7,308 nt of DNA from Chryseobacterium gleum. GTDB taxonomy: Bacteria; Bacteroidota; Bacteroidia; Flavobacteriales_D; Crocinitomicaceae. The stretch lies in the NCBI GenBank assembly GCA_945877045.1, contig CAMCQW010000097.1, positions 1-7,308 of the forward strand, written 5' to 3'. The position numbers and the translations under genes were made by a program. Positions 1 through 6,474 of the stretch are shown here, in pieces; position 1 is the first letter of the stretch, and each line of letters begins with the position of its first letter. The notes beneath the pieces were generated by a model. The model was not told the origin of the DNA. It ran no database searches and saw only the letters and a program-made list of their open reading frames with translations.

Positions 1-1
1 C

Positions 2-967
2 CCTAATATTTCCAATAATTATATTTGGCTTAATTTTACTCCAAATTCTTACGGCAACTTAGAATTTATATTTGGCTACAAGCCTGATTCCTTAACTGTT
101 TTTATTTTTGAATGTAAGACCGATGACCCATGTACTGAAATAACAGAAAAAAGAGCGAATTTGATTTTATGCCATTTTAGCGACAAGAAGATTGATCCAT
201 ATGAAGTCAAACCGGTTTTCTTAACGAATAACAGCACCTATTTCATTGCTTTCAATACCACAAAGGGGGCGACATCTAAATTAGACTTCACGATAAAGTT
301 TGAAGAAAGTGATCAGTTTGGGGCTTATTTGGAAGACTCTCTTTCATTAAATCTTGTGAGTCGATATGACCAGCCTATCTATGCATTGCATTTGGTTGAT
401 GAGATTAGTAAAAAGCCGGTGGTAGCAAGAATCTATATTTCGTCAACAGGGAACCTTGATGGATCCTATCGCGCCAGTGATTTACGTCTTAACAACACAA
501 AAAATCTCAAGGCAAAATTACGAATCGATGCTCAAGGCTATTTTTCTAAAGATTTGTTAGAACATAAAATAATTGGCAATGCGAGTTCTCATGATACAAT
601 CAGATTAGTGCCAATAACTAGCGGGGCCATTGCAAAACTCGACGACATTAATTTTGTTGGAGGCTTGGCAGTTATTTCGGATGAGTCCTTGCCAAAACTT
701 AAACGATTGAAAGATTTTTTAGTCTTAAATCCGAGCATATCAATTGAAATACAAGGCCATGTTAATGAAGAGGGAGCGAACTCCATGAATTCTCAACGAT
801 TATCCAAAAAGCGTGCACAAAAAATCATGCGTTATTTAGTTCAGAATGGAATAGACCCTAATCGATTGAAGGCTATTGGTTATGGTAATTCAAGACCATT
901 GTTTCAGTATCCAGCAGATGACAATCAGCGTGAAGCGAATAGACGTGTAGAAATAAAAGTAGATTAA
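2..967 (+). CDS. OmpA-family C-terminal domain protein (5'-truncated by the window edge)
   Basis: Likely an outer-membrane or secreted protein that anchors to peptidoglycan through a C-terminal OmpA domain. The frame has no stop from base 2 to the TAA at 965-967, giving 321 visible codons; the TTG at 161 is only the first start-like codon inside it, so the true start lies upstream of the window. Visible residues 1-50 are beta-rich and aromatic (YIWLNF, then two Cys near DDPC), like the beta-sandwich domains of Bacteroidota surface proteins. Around residues 125-190 there is a stretch resembling carboxypeptidase-regulatory-like or Ig-like domains (DEISKKPVVARIYIS). Residues about 210-319 are the OmpA domain: INF, IEIQGH, LSKKRA, YLVQNGIDPNRLKAIGYG and NRRVEI. 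The Asp normally in the GHTD motif is Asn255 (GHVN), while the Arg of the RA motif (Arg271) is kept. The gene converges on the DUF420 gene and their stop codons overlap. The OmpA domain call is firm; the N-terminal domains are inference. Confidence 0.85.
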   Translation, partial: PNISNNYIWLNFTPNSYGNLEFIFGYKPDSLTVFIFECKTDDPCTEITEKRANLILCHFSDKKIDPYEVKPVFLTNNSTYFIAFNTTKGATSKLDFTIKFEESDQFGAYLEDSLSLNLVSRYDQPIYALHLVDEISKKPVVARIYISSTGNLDGSYRASDLRLNNTKNLKAKLRIDAQGYFSKDLLEHKIIGNASSHDTIRLVPITSGAIAKLDDINFVGGLAVISDESLPKLKRLKDFLVLNPSISIEIQGHVNEEGANSMNSQRLSKKRAQKIMRYLVQNGIDPNRLKAIGYGNSRPLFQYPADDNQREANRRVEIKVD

Positions 968-1488
968 GCAGGGTAGAAAGGAGAAATCATCCAAAACACG
1001 ACCACTCCAGTTATAGCGACATATAACCAAATTGGAAAAGCAAAACGTGTCCATTTCTTATGTTTAACAAAATCACCTTCCCAAGCAAATAGATAAGCAA
1101 ATAGCACGATTGGAATAACTGCCACGCTCAATAATATATGCGAAATCAGAATGAAATAATAAACAAGATTATATTTCCCTTCATACTCGGTTGGATCTGA
1201 AGTCATGTGATAGGCAATATAACTTAATAAAAACACCACAGATAATGCCATACATACTTTAATGGTTATTTCATGGCTTCTCCTTTTCCCATTCTTTATA
1301 AAGACCAATGCTAGTATTAATAAAATGGCTGTTAGTCCATTTATTCCGGCATAAAAAGGGGGTAAAAAAGACAGGTCTATCCCCGGTATTTTTATCCCAA
1401 AAAGCGCAGCAACGGCAATTGGAATTATTATAGACAAGGCAATTACCACCTTGCGATATCTTGTTGATTTTAACTCGTTATTTAGCAT
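964..1488 (-). CDS. DUF420 (YozB/CtaM-like) membrane protein, cytochrome oxidase biogenesis
   Basis: A 174-residue integral membrane protein of the DUF420 family. In Firmicutes, members (YozB/CtaM) are needed for assembly of active heme-copper oxidase, probably in forming the CuB site. Five hydrophobic segments are visible at about residues 13-31, 46-64, 76-93, 109-133 and 149-169. Histidines typical of the family are present: His94 (AYHM), His117 (ISHI) and His143 (KHKK), followed by the signature FPIWLYVAITGVVV near the C-terminus. The ATG at 1488-1486 overlaps the end of the SCO gene by 11 bp, so translation is probably coupled, and no strong Shine-Dalgarno is seen. It is the last gene of the oxidase operon, and its TAA (966-964) overlaps the stop of the convergent OmpA-family gene. 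The family call is strong; the precise biochemical role here is inferred from homologs and from the operon. Confidence 0.88.
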   Translation of the reverse strand: MLNNELKSTRYRKVVIALSIIIPIAVAALFGIKIPGIDLSFLPPFYAGINGLTAILLILALVFIKNGKRRSHEITIKVCMALSVVFLLSYIAYHMTSDPTEYEGKYNLVYYFILISHILLSVAVIPIVLFAYLFAWEGDFVKHKKWTRFAFPIWLYVAITGVVVFWMISPFYPA

Positions 1489-2149
1489 GATATTCGTATT
1501 TTATGAGGTTGTTTACATCATTTAAAAGCCGCTTGTATTCTTCTTGATTGACGGTCAAATCAAAATTGGTTACCGCATAAACGCCTCGGACATATCCTGC
1601 TTTATCAACTAAAGTAAATGAACCAGAATGTGCATATCCCCCAGCAGATAGGCTATCTCTCCCTGCGAAGGTCAAAAAATGCTTGATTCCGAGCGTGTGT
1701 GTAGTAGACTCATCTCCCGTTAAGAAAGTCCAGTTTTTTGCGCTGATACCATTTCGATGTTTAAATTCCGTCAATTTGGAAGGAGTGTCTTTTTTTGGGT
1801 CGATAGAGAAGGATAAAAACTGAATGTGTTTTTTATAGTTATCAGTTTGGGTTACTAATTTTTTCAATTGCTGATTCATGATTGGACAAATTGTCGGGCA
1901 GGTAGCAAAGAAGAATTCAACAATCCAAACTTTATTTTTAAAGTCAGAATTTGTTACCCTAATAGAGTCCTCATTTAAATAATGGAAGATTGGTATGGTT
2001 GAATAGATAGAATCTATTATTTCTTTCCCGTTTTTTTTGTGGTAAACGACGTCGTAATTACCAAGTTTTGGAAGTGGGATAGGCTGAGATGGTTGGCAAG
2101 AAACTAGCAAGTATCCAAAAAGAATTAGTGCAGCATAAACACGTTTCAT
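1478..2149 (-). CDS. SCO1/SenC/PrrC family copper chaperone lipoprotein
   Basis: A 223-residue SCO family protein, expected to deliver copper to, or reduce, the CuA site of cytochrome c oxidase subunit II on the periplasmic side. It begins with a lipoprotein signal peptide: the basic start MKR, a hydrophobic stretch, and a lipobox ending at Cys18 (LVSC). The thioredoxin-like domain covers about residues 50-215. All three metal ligands of the family are present: Cys84 and Cys88 in CPTIC, and His174 in GGYAHSGSF, followed by the usual VDKAGYVRGVY strand. FLSFSIDPKKDTP is the standard SCO strand and loop. The start overlaps the stop of the upstream SCO-like gene by 4 bp (ATGA), and the end overlaps the DUF420 start by 11 bp. 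This is the canonical member of the two tandem SCO proteins. Confidence 0.93.
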   Translation of the reverse strand: MKRVYAALILFGYLLVSCQPSQPIPLPKLGNYDVVYHKKNGKEIIDSIYSTIPIFHYLNEDSIRVTNSDFKNKVWIVEFFFATCPTICPIMNQQLKKLVTQTDNYKKHIQFLSFSIDPKKDTPSKLTEFKHRNGISAKNWTFLTGDESTTHTLGIKHFLTFAGRDSLSAGGYAHSGSFTLVDKAGYVRGVYAVTNFDLTVNQEEYKRLLNDVNNLIKYEYHAK

Positions 2150-2820
2150 TTTCGTACGGTTATCTTATCATATTCCTTTTGAAGAAGCGCAATGTTTTCT
2201 TTCATTCTTCTAATTAAACCCTCTTCATTCCCGGGTAATACCATGCGAAGATTCCCCGCTTTGTCAATTAAAAGGAGGAGTTCCTGAAAAGCTTCACCAC
2301 CGAAATAGTTGTCCCCTTTTTGTAAAAGCGATTGGCCGTTATTTGAAATATCGTAGATATTTCTAGCATCACCATTGGCAATAATCCAGAGTTTAGGGTC
2401 GTAGCCCTCAGCCAAATCCTTTAGGCTACTCCGTACTTCATTAAGGTTTTTGACGGGATTGCCTTTACCATCTGTCACGAAGGAAATAATCCTGACCTGC
2501 TTCATTTTCTTGTGACTGTTCTTCCGGATGTGTTGATAAATGAGTTGATTCAAATGCCAAAGAGATATAGCACATACGTTGGGACAATCATTTTGAATCG
2601 TAGTAATTAAAACGATTTCATTTTTAAATTCGGAAGAGCTCCTTGTTTTATTATCAGCATCAATAAAAACAAATGGTTTTATTTTGCCAAAATCTGCTAA
2701 TTTTTGAAATTTATGTTCACAGCCGATTGATGAAATGAAGATTAAAATAGAAGCGGGTGCAAAAACTAGTAATAATGCTAATAGCGCTTTTCTCTTACTT
2801 TTAACGGGTATTTTATCCAT
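2146..2820 (-). CDS. SCO-like thioredoxin-fold protein lacking the copper-ligand His
   Basis: A 224-residue SCO-family paralog. A basic N-terminus (KSKRK) precedes a hydrophobic stretch at about residues 12-33 ending in IGC34, which is a weak lipobox because Ser is at -3; it is either a lipoprotein or held by an uncleaved anchor. The thioredoxin-like domain keeps the CxxxC pair, Cys79 and Cys83 (DCPNVC), and an IISFVTDGKGNPV segment matching the SCO strand IDPxxDTP. The third copper ligand is missing: aligned on the shared LIDKAG/LVDKAG strand, the downstream paralog has GGYAHSG whereas this protein has GGEAFQE, so Phe178 replaces His. It may therefore act as a thiol-disulfide reductase or carry copper differently; that is inference. 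It follows subunit IV with a 2-bp gap and overlaps the next SCO gene by 4 bp (ATGA), so the three are very likely co-translated. Confidence 0.85.
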   Translation of the reverse strand: MDKIPVKSKRKALLALLLVFAPASILIFISSIGCEHKFQKLADFGKIKPFVFIDADNKTRSSSEFKNEIVLITTIQNDCPNVCAISLWHLNQLIYQHIRKNSHKKMKQVRIISFVTDGKGNPVKNLNEVRSSLKDLAEGYDPKLWIIANGDARNIYDISNNGQSLLQKGDNYFGGEAFQELLLLIDKAGNLRMVLPGNEEGLIRRMKENIALLQKEYDKITVRK

Positions 2821-2822
2821 TT

Positions 2823-3191
2823 TTAGTTACCATACAGCGCCAAGGCACCGCCCACTTCTAAGGCCTCACAAAGCGCGATGAAAATCAAATAGAGAACAAA
2901 AATGAAGTAGGGAACTAAAATAACATTTCGCATCCATTTCTTTTCGTCGCCCAAGTGCATGAAAACCATTACTATATATCCGGCTTTAAATAAAGTTAAA
3001 ACAATAAATGTCCACTTTACATATGGCCAAAGGCTTGAGTTTTGATGAATAAAGGCCCCCAAAAGCACCTCCGCTGCCGTAATCACGGTTAATAATATGG
3101 TTACAAAGAAAATCTTCTTGCGAATTTTTTTTCCATGGTCTTCCGAATGATGCGTATGCAGTGAATATTCAATTAAATCGTCTCTTAACAT
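2823..3191 (-). CDS. Cytochrome c oxidase subunit IV (COX4_pro family)
   Basis: A 122-residue small subunit of a prokaryotic aa3/caa3-type cytochrome c oxidase in the inner membrane. It has three predicted transmembrane helices at about residues 27-48, 58-80 and 88-109. The family signature is visible as AGYIVMVFMHLGDEKKWMRN at the end of helix two, with Glu41 in helix one. The N-terminus before helix one is His-rich (His12, His14, His15, His19), which could bind metal, although this is unproven. The length fits the Bacteroidota members. It lies 10 bp after the second subunit III gene and 2 bp before the SCO-like gene, the usual Bacteroidota order, which supports the assignment. Confidence 0.9.
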   Translation of the reverse strand: MLRDDLIEYSLHTHHSEDHGKKIRKKIFFVTILLTVITAAEVLLGAFIHQNSSLWPYVKWTFIVLTLFKAGYIVMVFMHLGDEKKWMRNVILVPYFIFVLYLIFIALCEALEVGGALALYGN

Positions 3192-3201
3192 AAAATAATA
3201 T

Positions 3202-4395
3202 TTAAACTAGATAGAAAAAAGTAAAAACGAAAACCCATACTAAATCAACAAAGTGCCAATAAAGACCTGTCTTTTCAACCATTTCGTAATGCCCTCTTTT
3301 GTGGTAAGTACCTAAAACGACACCGATACAAATGATGATATTGATAATAACACCAGAGAATACATGGAAACCATGAAACCCAGTGATAAAGAAAAAGAAT
3401 TGACCGTATTGTTGTGGCCCGTATTCGTTTTGTTTAAGGTTTGCGCCATATACTACTTTATTGGCAGATCCTTCAGCAATAGAACCATAATAGAGTTCGG
3501 TTGCTTTCTTTCCTTCGATTGGTTCACTACCAACTTTAAATTTACTGCCTGATTTTTTCGTGATTAACATTAAATGCTCATCTGCCTTTTTGTTTATTTT
3601 GGCAATCGAGCCATCGTGTAAAACAATTACCCCTCCGGTAAATGGTTTCGATTGGACTTCGTTAAATTGTTTTTTGAGTAAATTAAGTTTATTATTTAAA
3701 ACCACTAGCTTGTCTGCAGCTCCTTTAACACCTGTCGTGTCCATTTTTAATTGAGCAATTATTTTCTTTTGATCGCTGAGATTTACAATTACACTTTCGT
3801 TGCGGTAAATTCCGCCTGTTTCAGCTGCATGTTGAAATTGATGAAGTAAATCAGTTTTAATGACGTCCCCATTTTTATGATGCGCCCCACTTCTAATAAC
3901 TTCAAAGTTTTCAATTTCGCCAAAATGACCCTTCACAATCGCCTGCGAACCATCTGCTAATTCAATTTTTCCAAACTCTGACCCATGAATAAAGTGACTC
4001 CATTCCCACGCTTGAGAACCTAAGAAAAAGAAGCCACCAATTATAGTTGCAATCATCCATTTAACAACGCCTTTTTTATCCATTCTATGTCCAGCTTCTA
4101 CCGCAAGAACCATCGTTACCGATGACACAATTAAAATAAAAGTCATCAACGCAACATAGAGCAATGGGTAGCCGTGTCCAAGGAATGGCATAGAATTAAA
4201 AGTCTCTTCACCGATTGGCCAAGCTGCTTGTGCGGCATGTCTTGTATATCCGTATGAAATCAGTAAACCTGTGAAAGTAAGCGCATCAGAAACTAAGAAA
4301 AACCACATCATTAGTTTTCCGTAACTAGTTGAAAATGGTGATTCTTTACCGCCCCAAAGTATTTTAGAATCTAATATTACTGCATGTTCTGCCAT
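3202..4395 (-). CDS. Cytochrome c oxidase subunit III, second paralog, with large periplasmic insertion
   Basis: A 397-residue heme-copper oxidase subunit III of the five-helix type, with helices at about residues 27-47, 76-99, 111-128, 331-360 and 377-396. Family marks are GSQAWEW (Glu131), TGFHGFHVFSG (His341, His344) and YWHFVDLVWVFVF. Asp37 in helix one occupies the place of the conserved carboxylate (Glu90 in bovine COX3). Between the third and fourth helices lies a soluble stretch of about 190 residues (137-328), where a compact subunit III has only a short loop. Positive-inside charges (HRMDKKGVVK and TYHKRGH on the cytoplasmic loops) put it in the periplasm. The insert has DG-containing beta hairpin-like segments (ELADGS, VLHDGS) and a coiled-coil-like helix at 230-247. 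The last 85 residues, from YGANL, strongly resemble flavobacterial subunit III as I recall it. The ATG follows the first paralog's stop by 21 bp, with only an A-rich leader. Confidence 0.93.
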   Translation of the reverse strand: MAEHAVILDSKILWGGKESPFSTSYGKLMMWFFLVSDALTFTGLLISYGYTRHAAQAAWPIGEETFNSMPFLGHGYPLLYVALMTFILIVSSVTMVLAVEAGHRMDKKGVVKWMIATIIGGFFFLGSQAWEWSHFIHGSEFGKIELADGSQAIVKGHFGEIENFEVIRSGAHHKNGDVIKTDLLHQFQHAAETGGIYRNESVIVNLSDQKKIIAQLKMDTTGVKGAADKLVVLNNKLNLLKKQFNEVQSKPFTGGVIVLHDGSIAKINKKADEHLMLITKKSGSKFKVGSEPIEGKKATELYYGSIAEGSANKVVYGANLKQNEYGPQQYGQFFFFITGFHGFHVFSGVIINIIICIGVVLGTYHKRGHYEMVEKTGLYWHFVDLVWVFVFTFFYLV

Positions 4396-4416
4396 TACTT
4401 TTAATTTTGAGCGAAA

Positions 4417-5466
4417 TTAATGAATAAAAATCAAAAAGAGCAACAAATATAACCACAAAATACCCAAAAAATGCCAAAATACGCTAGTTGTTAAAATTGG
4501 CAAGTAATTGCTTGAGTTGTATTTATTTGAAAATGAATTGATTACTACAACGACAAGAAAAAACAACGTGATAATCATATGTAATACATGCAGTGCCGTT
4601 AGGATAAATAAATAGGAACTGGCTGAATCGGCAGCTTCAGAGGCTTTAATTTGTAATGAGGGAGAAAGAACCCGTTTATTGTAAACAAGTTCACGGTTTT
4701 TATAGTTAAGAGCTTTTCCTTTAAAATAGATAATGAAATCTTCGCCATAGTTCCCACGCGCAAAAAAATCCCCGCGTTTGTCCCTAATATTTATGGCGAG
4801 ATCTCCTAGTCTTATTTCGTCCACGTGTTCCATTCGAATAGTATCTGAAATGTAGACGAGCTGTTTTTTTATTAGTAATGGACTTCCATTAAGAACCAAG
4901 GTAAAATTTGGATTCTCTTTTACACGTATGGCTGTTTTTTGTTTTGGGTTAATAAATTGTTTGGTGAAGTTTTGGAGTTCTTTATATTCCTTGACAGTCA
5001 TGTTACGTCCTTTGACTTTATAATCGTTACCATTTACTTCAATAAAATCACCTTTGTATTTAATTTCGAAATAATCTCCGTAACGCCCATCAGTAACTAG
5101 AAGGTAGTTTTTTGCAGGATGAATTCCTCTTTCGATCAGCTTGCTGAATCCGCGAAATTGAAATACTACAAAAAGGAGCCCCAAAATAAAAGTTATAAAA
5201 ATTGAAATCTTTTGGAGGGCAACTTTGTTCTTTTTTGCGGCGTTGAGAGAAATAATAAAAGTAATACTGCTCAATGCGATAAAAAAAGTGCTCCAATAAA
5301 AGGCTCTTGGCAAGGCAAATTTCAACCAAAACCCAGCTCCCATACTAACAATGTAAGCAGAGGTTAATCCCGCAAATAGCATCGTAACACTAAAGGATAC
5401 CACATAAATAAGATTAAGATTCATCTTCTTTCTTATTTCTGGACTCAAATCTTTTGAATAACTCAT
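4417..5466 (-). CDS. Cytochrome c oxidase subunit III, first paralog, with periplasmic insertion
   Basis: A 349-residue heme-copper oxidase subunit III paralog with five predicted helices at about residues 19-40, 56-74, 86-104, 283-309 and 323-347. Recognisable family stretches are LFAGLTSAYIVSM, FQFRGF, FILTALHVLHM (His293, His296) and FWHFLGILWLYLLLFL. Compact Bacteroidota members of this type are about 190-200 residues; the excess is a hydrophilic stretch of about 160 residues (roughly 118-280) between helices three and four, the same place as the insertion in the next gene. Basic loops before helix one and between helices two and three predict that it faces the periplasm. Unlike its partner it lacks both conserved acids: Val27 aligns with Asp37 and Gly106 with Glu131. 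It starts 6 bp after the cyoE stop, within an A-rich tract. It is probably structural; whether both paralogs sit in the same oxidase is not visible here. Confidence 0.88.
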   Translation of the reverse strand: MSYSKDLSPEIRKKMNLNLIYVVSFSVTMLFAGLTSAYIVSMGAGFWLKFALPRAFYWSTFFIALSSITFIISLNAAKKNKVALQKISIFITFILGLLFVVFQFRGFSKLIERGIHPAKNYLLVTDGRYGDYFEIKYKGDFIEVNGNDYKVKGRNMTVKEYKELQNFTKQFINPKQKTAIRVKENPNFTLVLNGSPLLIKKQLVYISDTIRMEHVDEIRLGDLAINIRDKRGDFFARGNYGEDFIIYFKGKALNYKNRELVYNKRVLSPSLQIKASEAADSASSYLFILTALHVLHMIITLFFLVVVVINSFSNKYNSSNYLPILTTSVFWHFLGILWLYLLLFLIFIH

Positions 5467-5472
5467 TTTTTT

Positions 5473-6357
5473 TTATTTAATTAATATTTGTTCAATTTTA
5501 TCAAAAACATAAGTGAATTGAATGATTGGTAAGTAAACAAATGAAGCGAACATAAGTTTTTTGGCATCAGAATCTAGACGGCTATTATAGAGGCGGTAGG
5601 CTAATAAAAAAAATCCGCCTCCAATCAAACTACCAACAATTAGAGTGATATTTCCTGTTAATCCATAAAGCCAAGGTGCTAGACTAAAGGGGATTAAAGC
5701 GAGTGAATAGGTTGCTATATGAAATGCAGATGCTTTCGTTTTTCCTGATGAAGAAGGAAGAAGAAAAAAACCTGCTTTTTGATAATCTTCATGTAGAACC
5801 CACGCAATGGCCCAAAAATGAGGGAATTGCCAGGTAAACTGAACGAAAAAAAGAATTCCAGGGACAAACCCAAATTCGTTTGTTGCTGCGATAGCTCCTA
5901 AAAGAGGAGGCACAGCCCCGGGAATTGCTCCGACGAATACTGCCCATGCGGTCTTCTGTTTCATGGGAGTATATATAAATACATATATGAAGAAGGCACC
6001 AAATCCTAATAAAGCACTGTTTAAGTTGATAAGATACAGGAGGAGCTCACCAAGAACTAATGAAATGATACAAATGAGCATTGCTTCCTGCTGACTCATC
6101 CATCCCATTGGCAATGGCCGTTTAGCCGTTCGCGTCATTTTTTTATCAATATCACGTTCCCATATTTGATTGGCACCATTTGAGGCAGCAGTAACTAGTG
6201 TCCCCCCAAGCATTAATAAGGCAATTTCCTTTAAATCATTCCCTCCGGCAAATAAGTAGCCTGAAAGCGCAGAAATTATTACCAAAAACGAGAGACGAAA
6301 CTTAGTAAAAACCAAATAGATTTTTAGAGTTGACGGCTTTTTAATTAATTCATCCAT
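5473..6357 (-). CDS. cyoE: Heme O synthase (protoheme IX farnesyltransferase)
   Basis: A UbiA-family inner-membrane prenyltransferase that attaches the farnesyl group of farnesyl diphosphate to heme B, giving heme O, the precursor of heme A for aa3-type oxidases. With the ATG at 6357-6355 the protein has 294 residues, normal for the family. The first Asp-rich prenyl-PP/Mg motif is NQIWERDIDKKMTRT at about residues 63-77, with Glu67 where many homologs have Asp, followed by RPLPMG. IYTPMKQKTAWAVFVGAIPG and the second motif region WQFPHFWAIAWVLHEDYQKA (about 176-195) are diagnostic. About eight or nine hydrophobic helices are visible. A TTG nine bases upstream would add MCP, but it lies inside a good -7 promoter element, so ATG is preferred. 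It is the first gene of the operon, 6 bp before the first subunit III gene, and is divergent from dxs. Confidence 0.95.
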   Translation of the reverse strand: MDELIKKPSTLKIYLVFTKFRLSFLVIISALSGYLFAGGNDLKEIALLMLGGTLVTAASNGANQIWERDIDKKMTRTAKRPLPMGWMSQQEAMLICIISLVLGELLLYLINLNSALLGFGAFFIYVFIYTPMKQKTAWAVFVGAIPGAVPPLLGAIAATNEFGFVPGILFFVQFTWQFPHFWAIAWVLHEDYQKAGFFLLPSSSGKTKASAFHIATYSLALIPFSLAPWLYGLTGNITLIVGSLIGGGFFLLAYRLYNSRLDSDAKKLMFASFVYLPIIQFTYVFDKIEQILIK

Positions 6358-6363
6358 TGGGCA

Positions 6364-6395
6364 CAAAATTAATAATTTTTAAGCGATAGTTTCAA
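6364..6395 (-). promoter_or_regulatory. Candidate Bacteroidota-type promoter for the cyoE oxidase operon
   Basis: Read on the minus strand, TTG (6395-6393) is followed after 21 nt by TAATTTTG (6371-6364), matching the Bacteroidota sigma consensus TTG-N19-21-TAnnTTTG. The element ends 6 nt before the cyoE ATG, so transcription would start at or within a few bases of the start codon. Assigned by motif only; the region is AT-rich, so chance matches are possible. Confidence 0.5.
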
Positions 6396-6432
6396 TAGTT
6401 AAAAGAGGAATTAAAACAATAGAGTAAATTCA

Positions 6433-6463
6433 TTGTTTAGTTTTCATTAATGTATTATTTTTG
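6433..6463 (+). promoter_or_regulatory. Candidate Bacteroidota-type promoter for dxs
   Basis: On the + strand, TTG (6433-6435) is followed after 20 nt by TATTTTTG (6456-6463), a full match to the Bacteroidota -7 consensus TAnnTTTG with good spacing. The element ends 11 nt before the dxs ATG, predicting a leader of only a few bases. The 117-bp divergent region holds nothing else that I recognise: no clear operator palindrome and no riboswitch. Confidence 0.5.
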
Positions 6464-6474
6464 TTCCAACAATT

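Noticed and set aside
210..219. Palindrome AAACCGGTTT inside the OmpA-family gene
   Set aside because: A short, isolated palindrome within coding sequence, with no second copy or context suggesting an operator.
589..786. Small minus-strand ORF (65 codons) opposite the OmpA-family gene
   Set aside because: Shadow of the coding strand with no family resemblance.
161..967. TTG at 161 as the start of the OmpA-family gene
   Set aside because: The same frame is open from base 2 and the upstream residues look like a beta-rich domain, so the gene is cut by the window edge and does not start at 161.
3364..3754. Two small + strand ORFs (62 and 64 codons) opposite the second subunit III insert
   Set aside because: They are antisense to a confident gene, have no recognisable motif, and are best explained as shadows of its codon use.
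4402..4409. TAATTTTG on the + strand between the two subunit III genes, resembling a -7 promoter element
   Set aside because: It points antisense to the operon, and a single such match is expected by chance in AT-rich DNA.
5090..5329. 79-codon ORF inside the first subunit III gene in another frame
   Set aside because: Low-complexity, aromatic- and lysine-rich translation with no motif; the host frame is clearly the real one.
3202..5466. Subunit III insertions as assembly errors, frameshifts or an inserted mobile element
   Set aside because: Both frames are continuous, the inserts read as foldable soluble protein, and no inverted or direct terminal repeats flank them.
6358..6366. TTG at 6366 as the cyoE start
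   Set aside because: It adds only MCP, overlaps a well-spaced -7 promoter element, and an ATG nine bases later gives a normal CyoE N-terminus.
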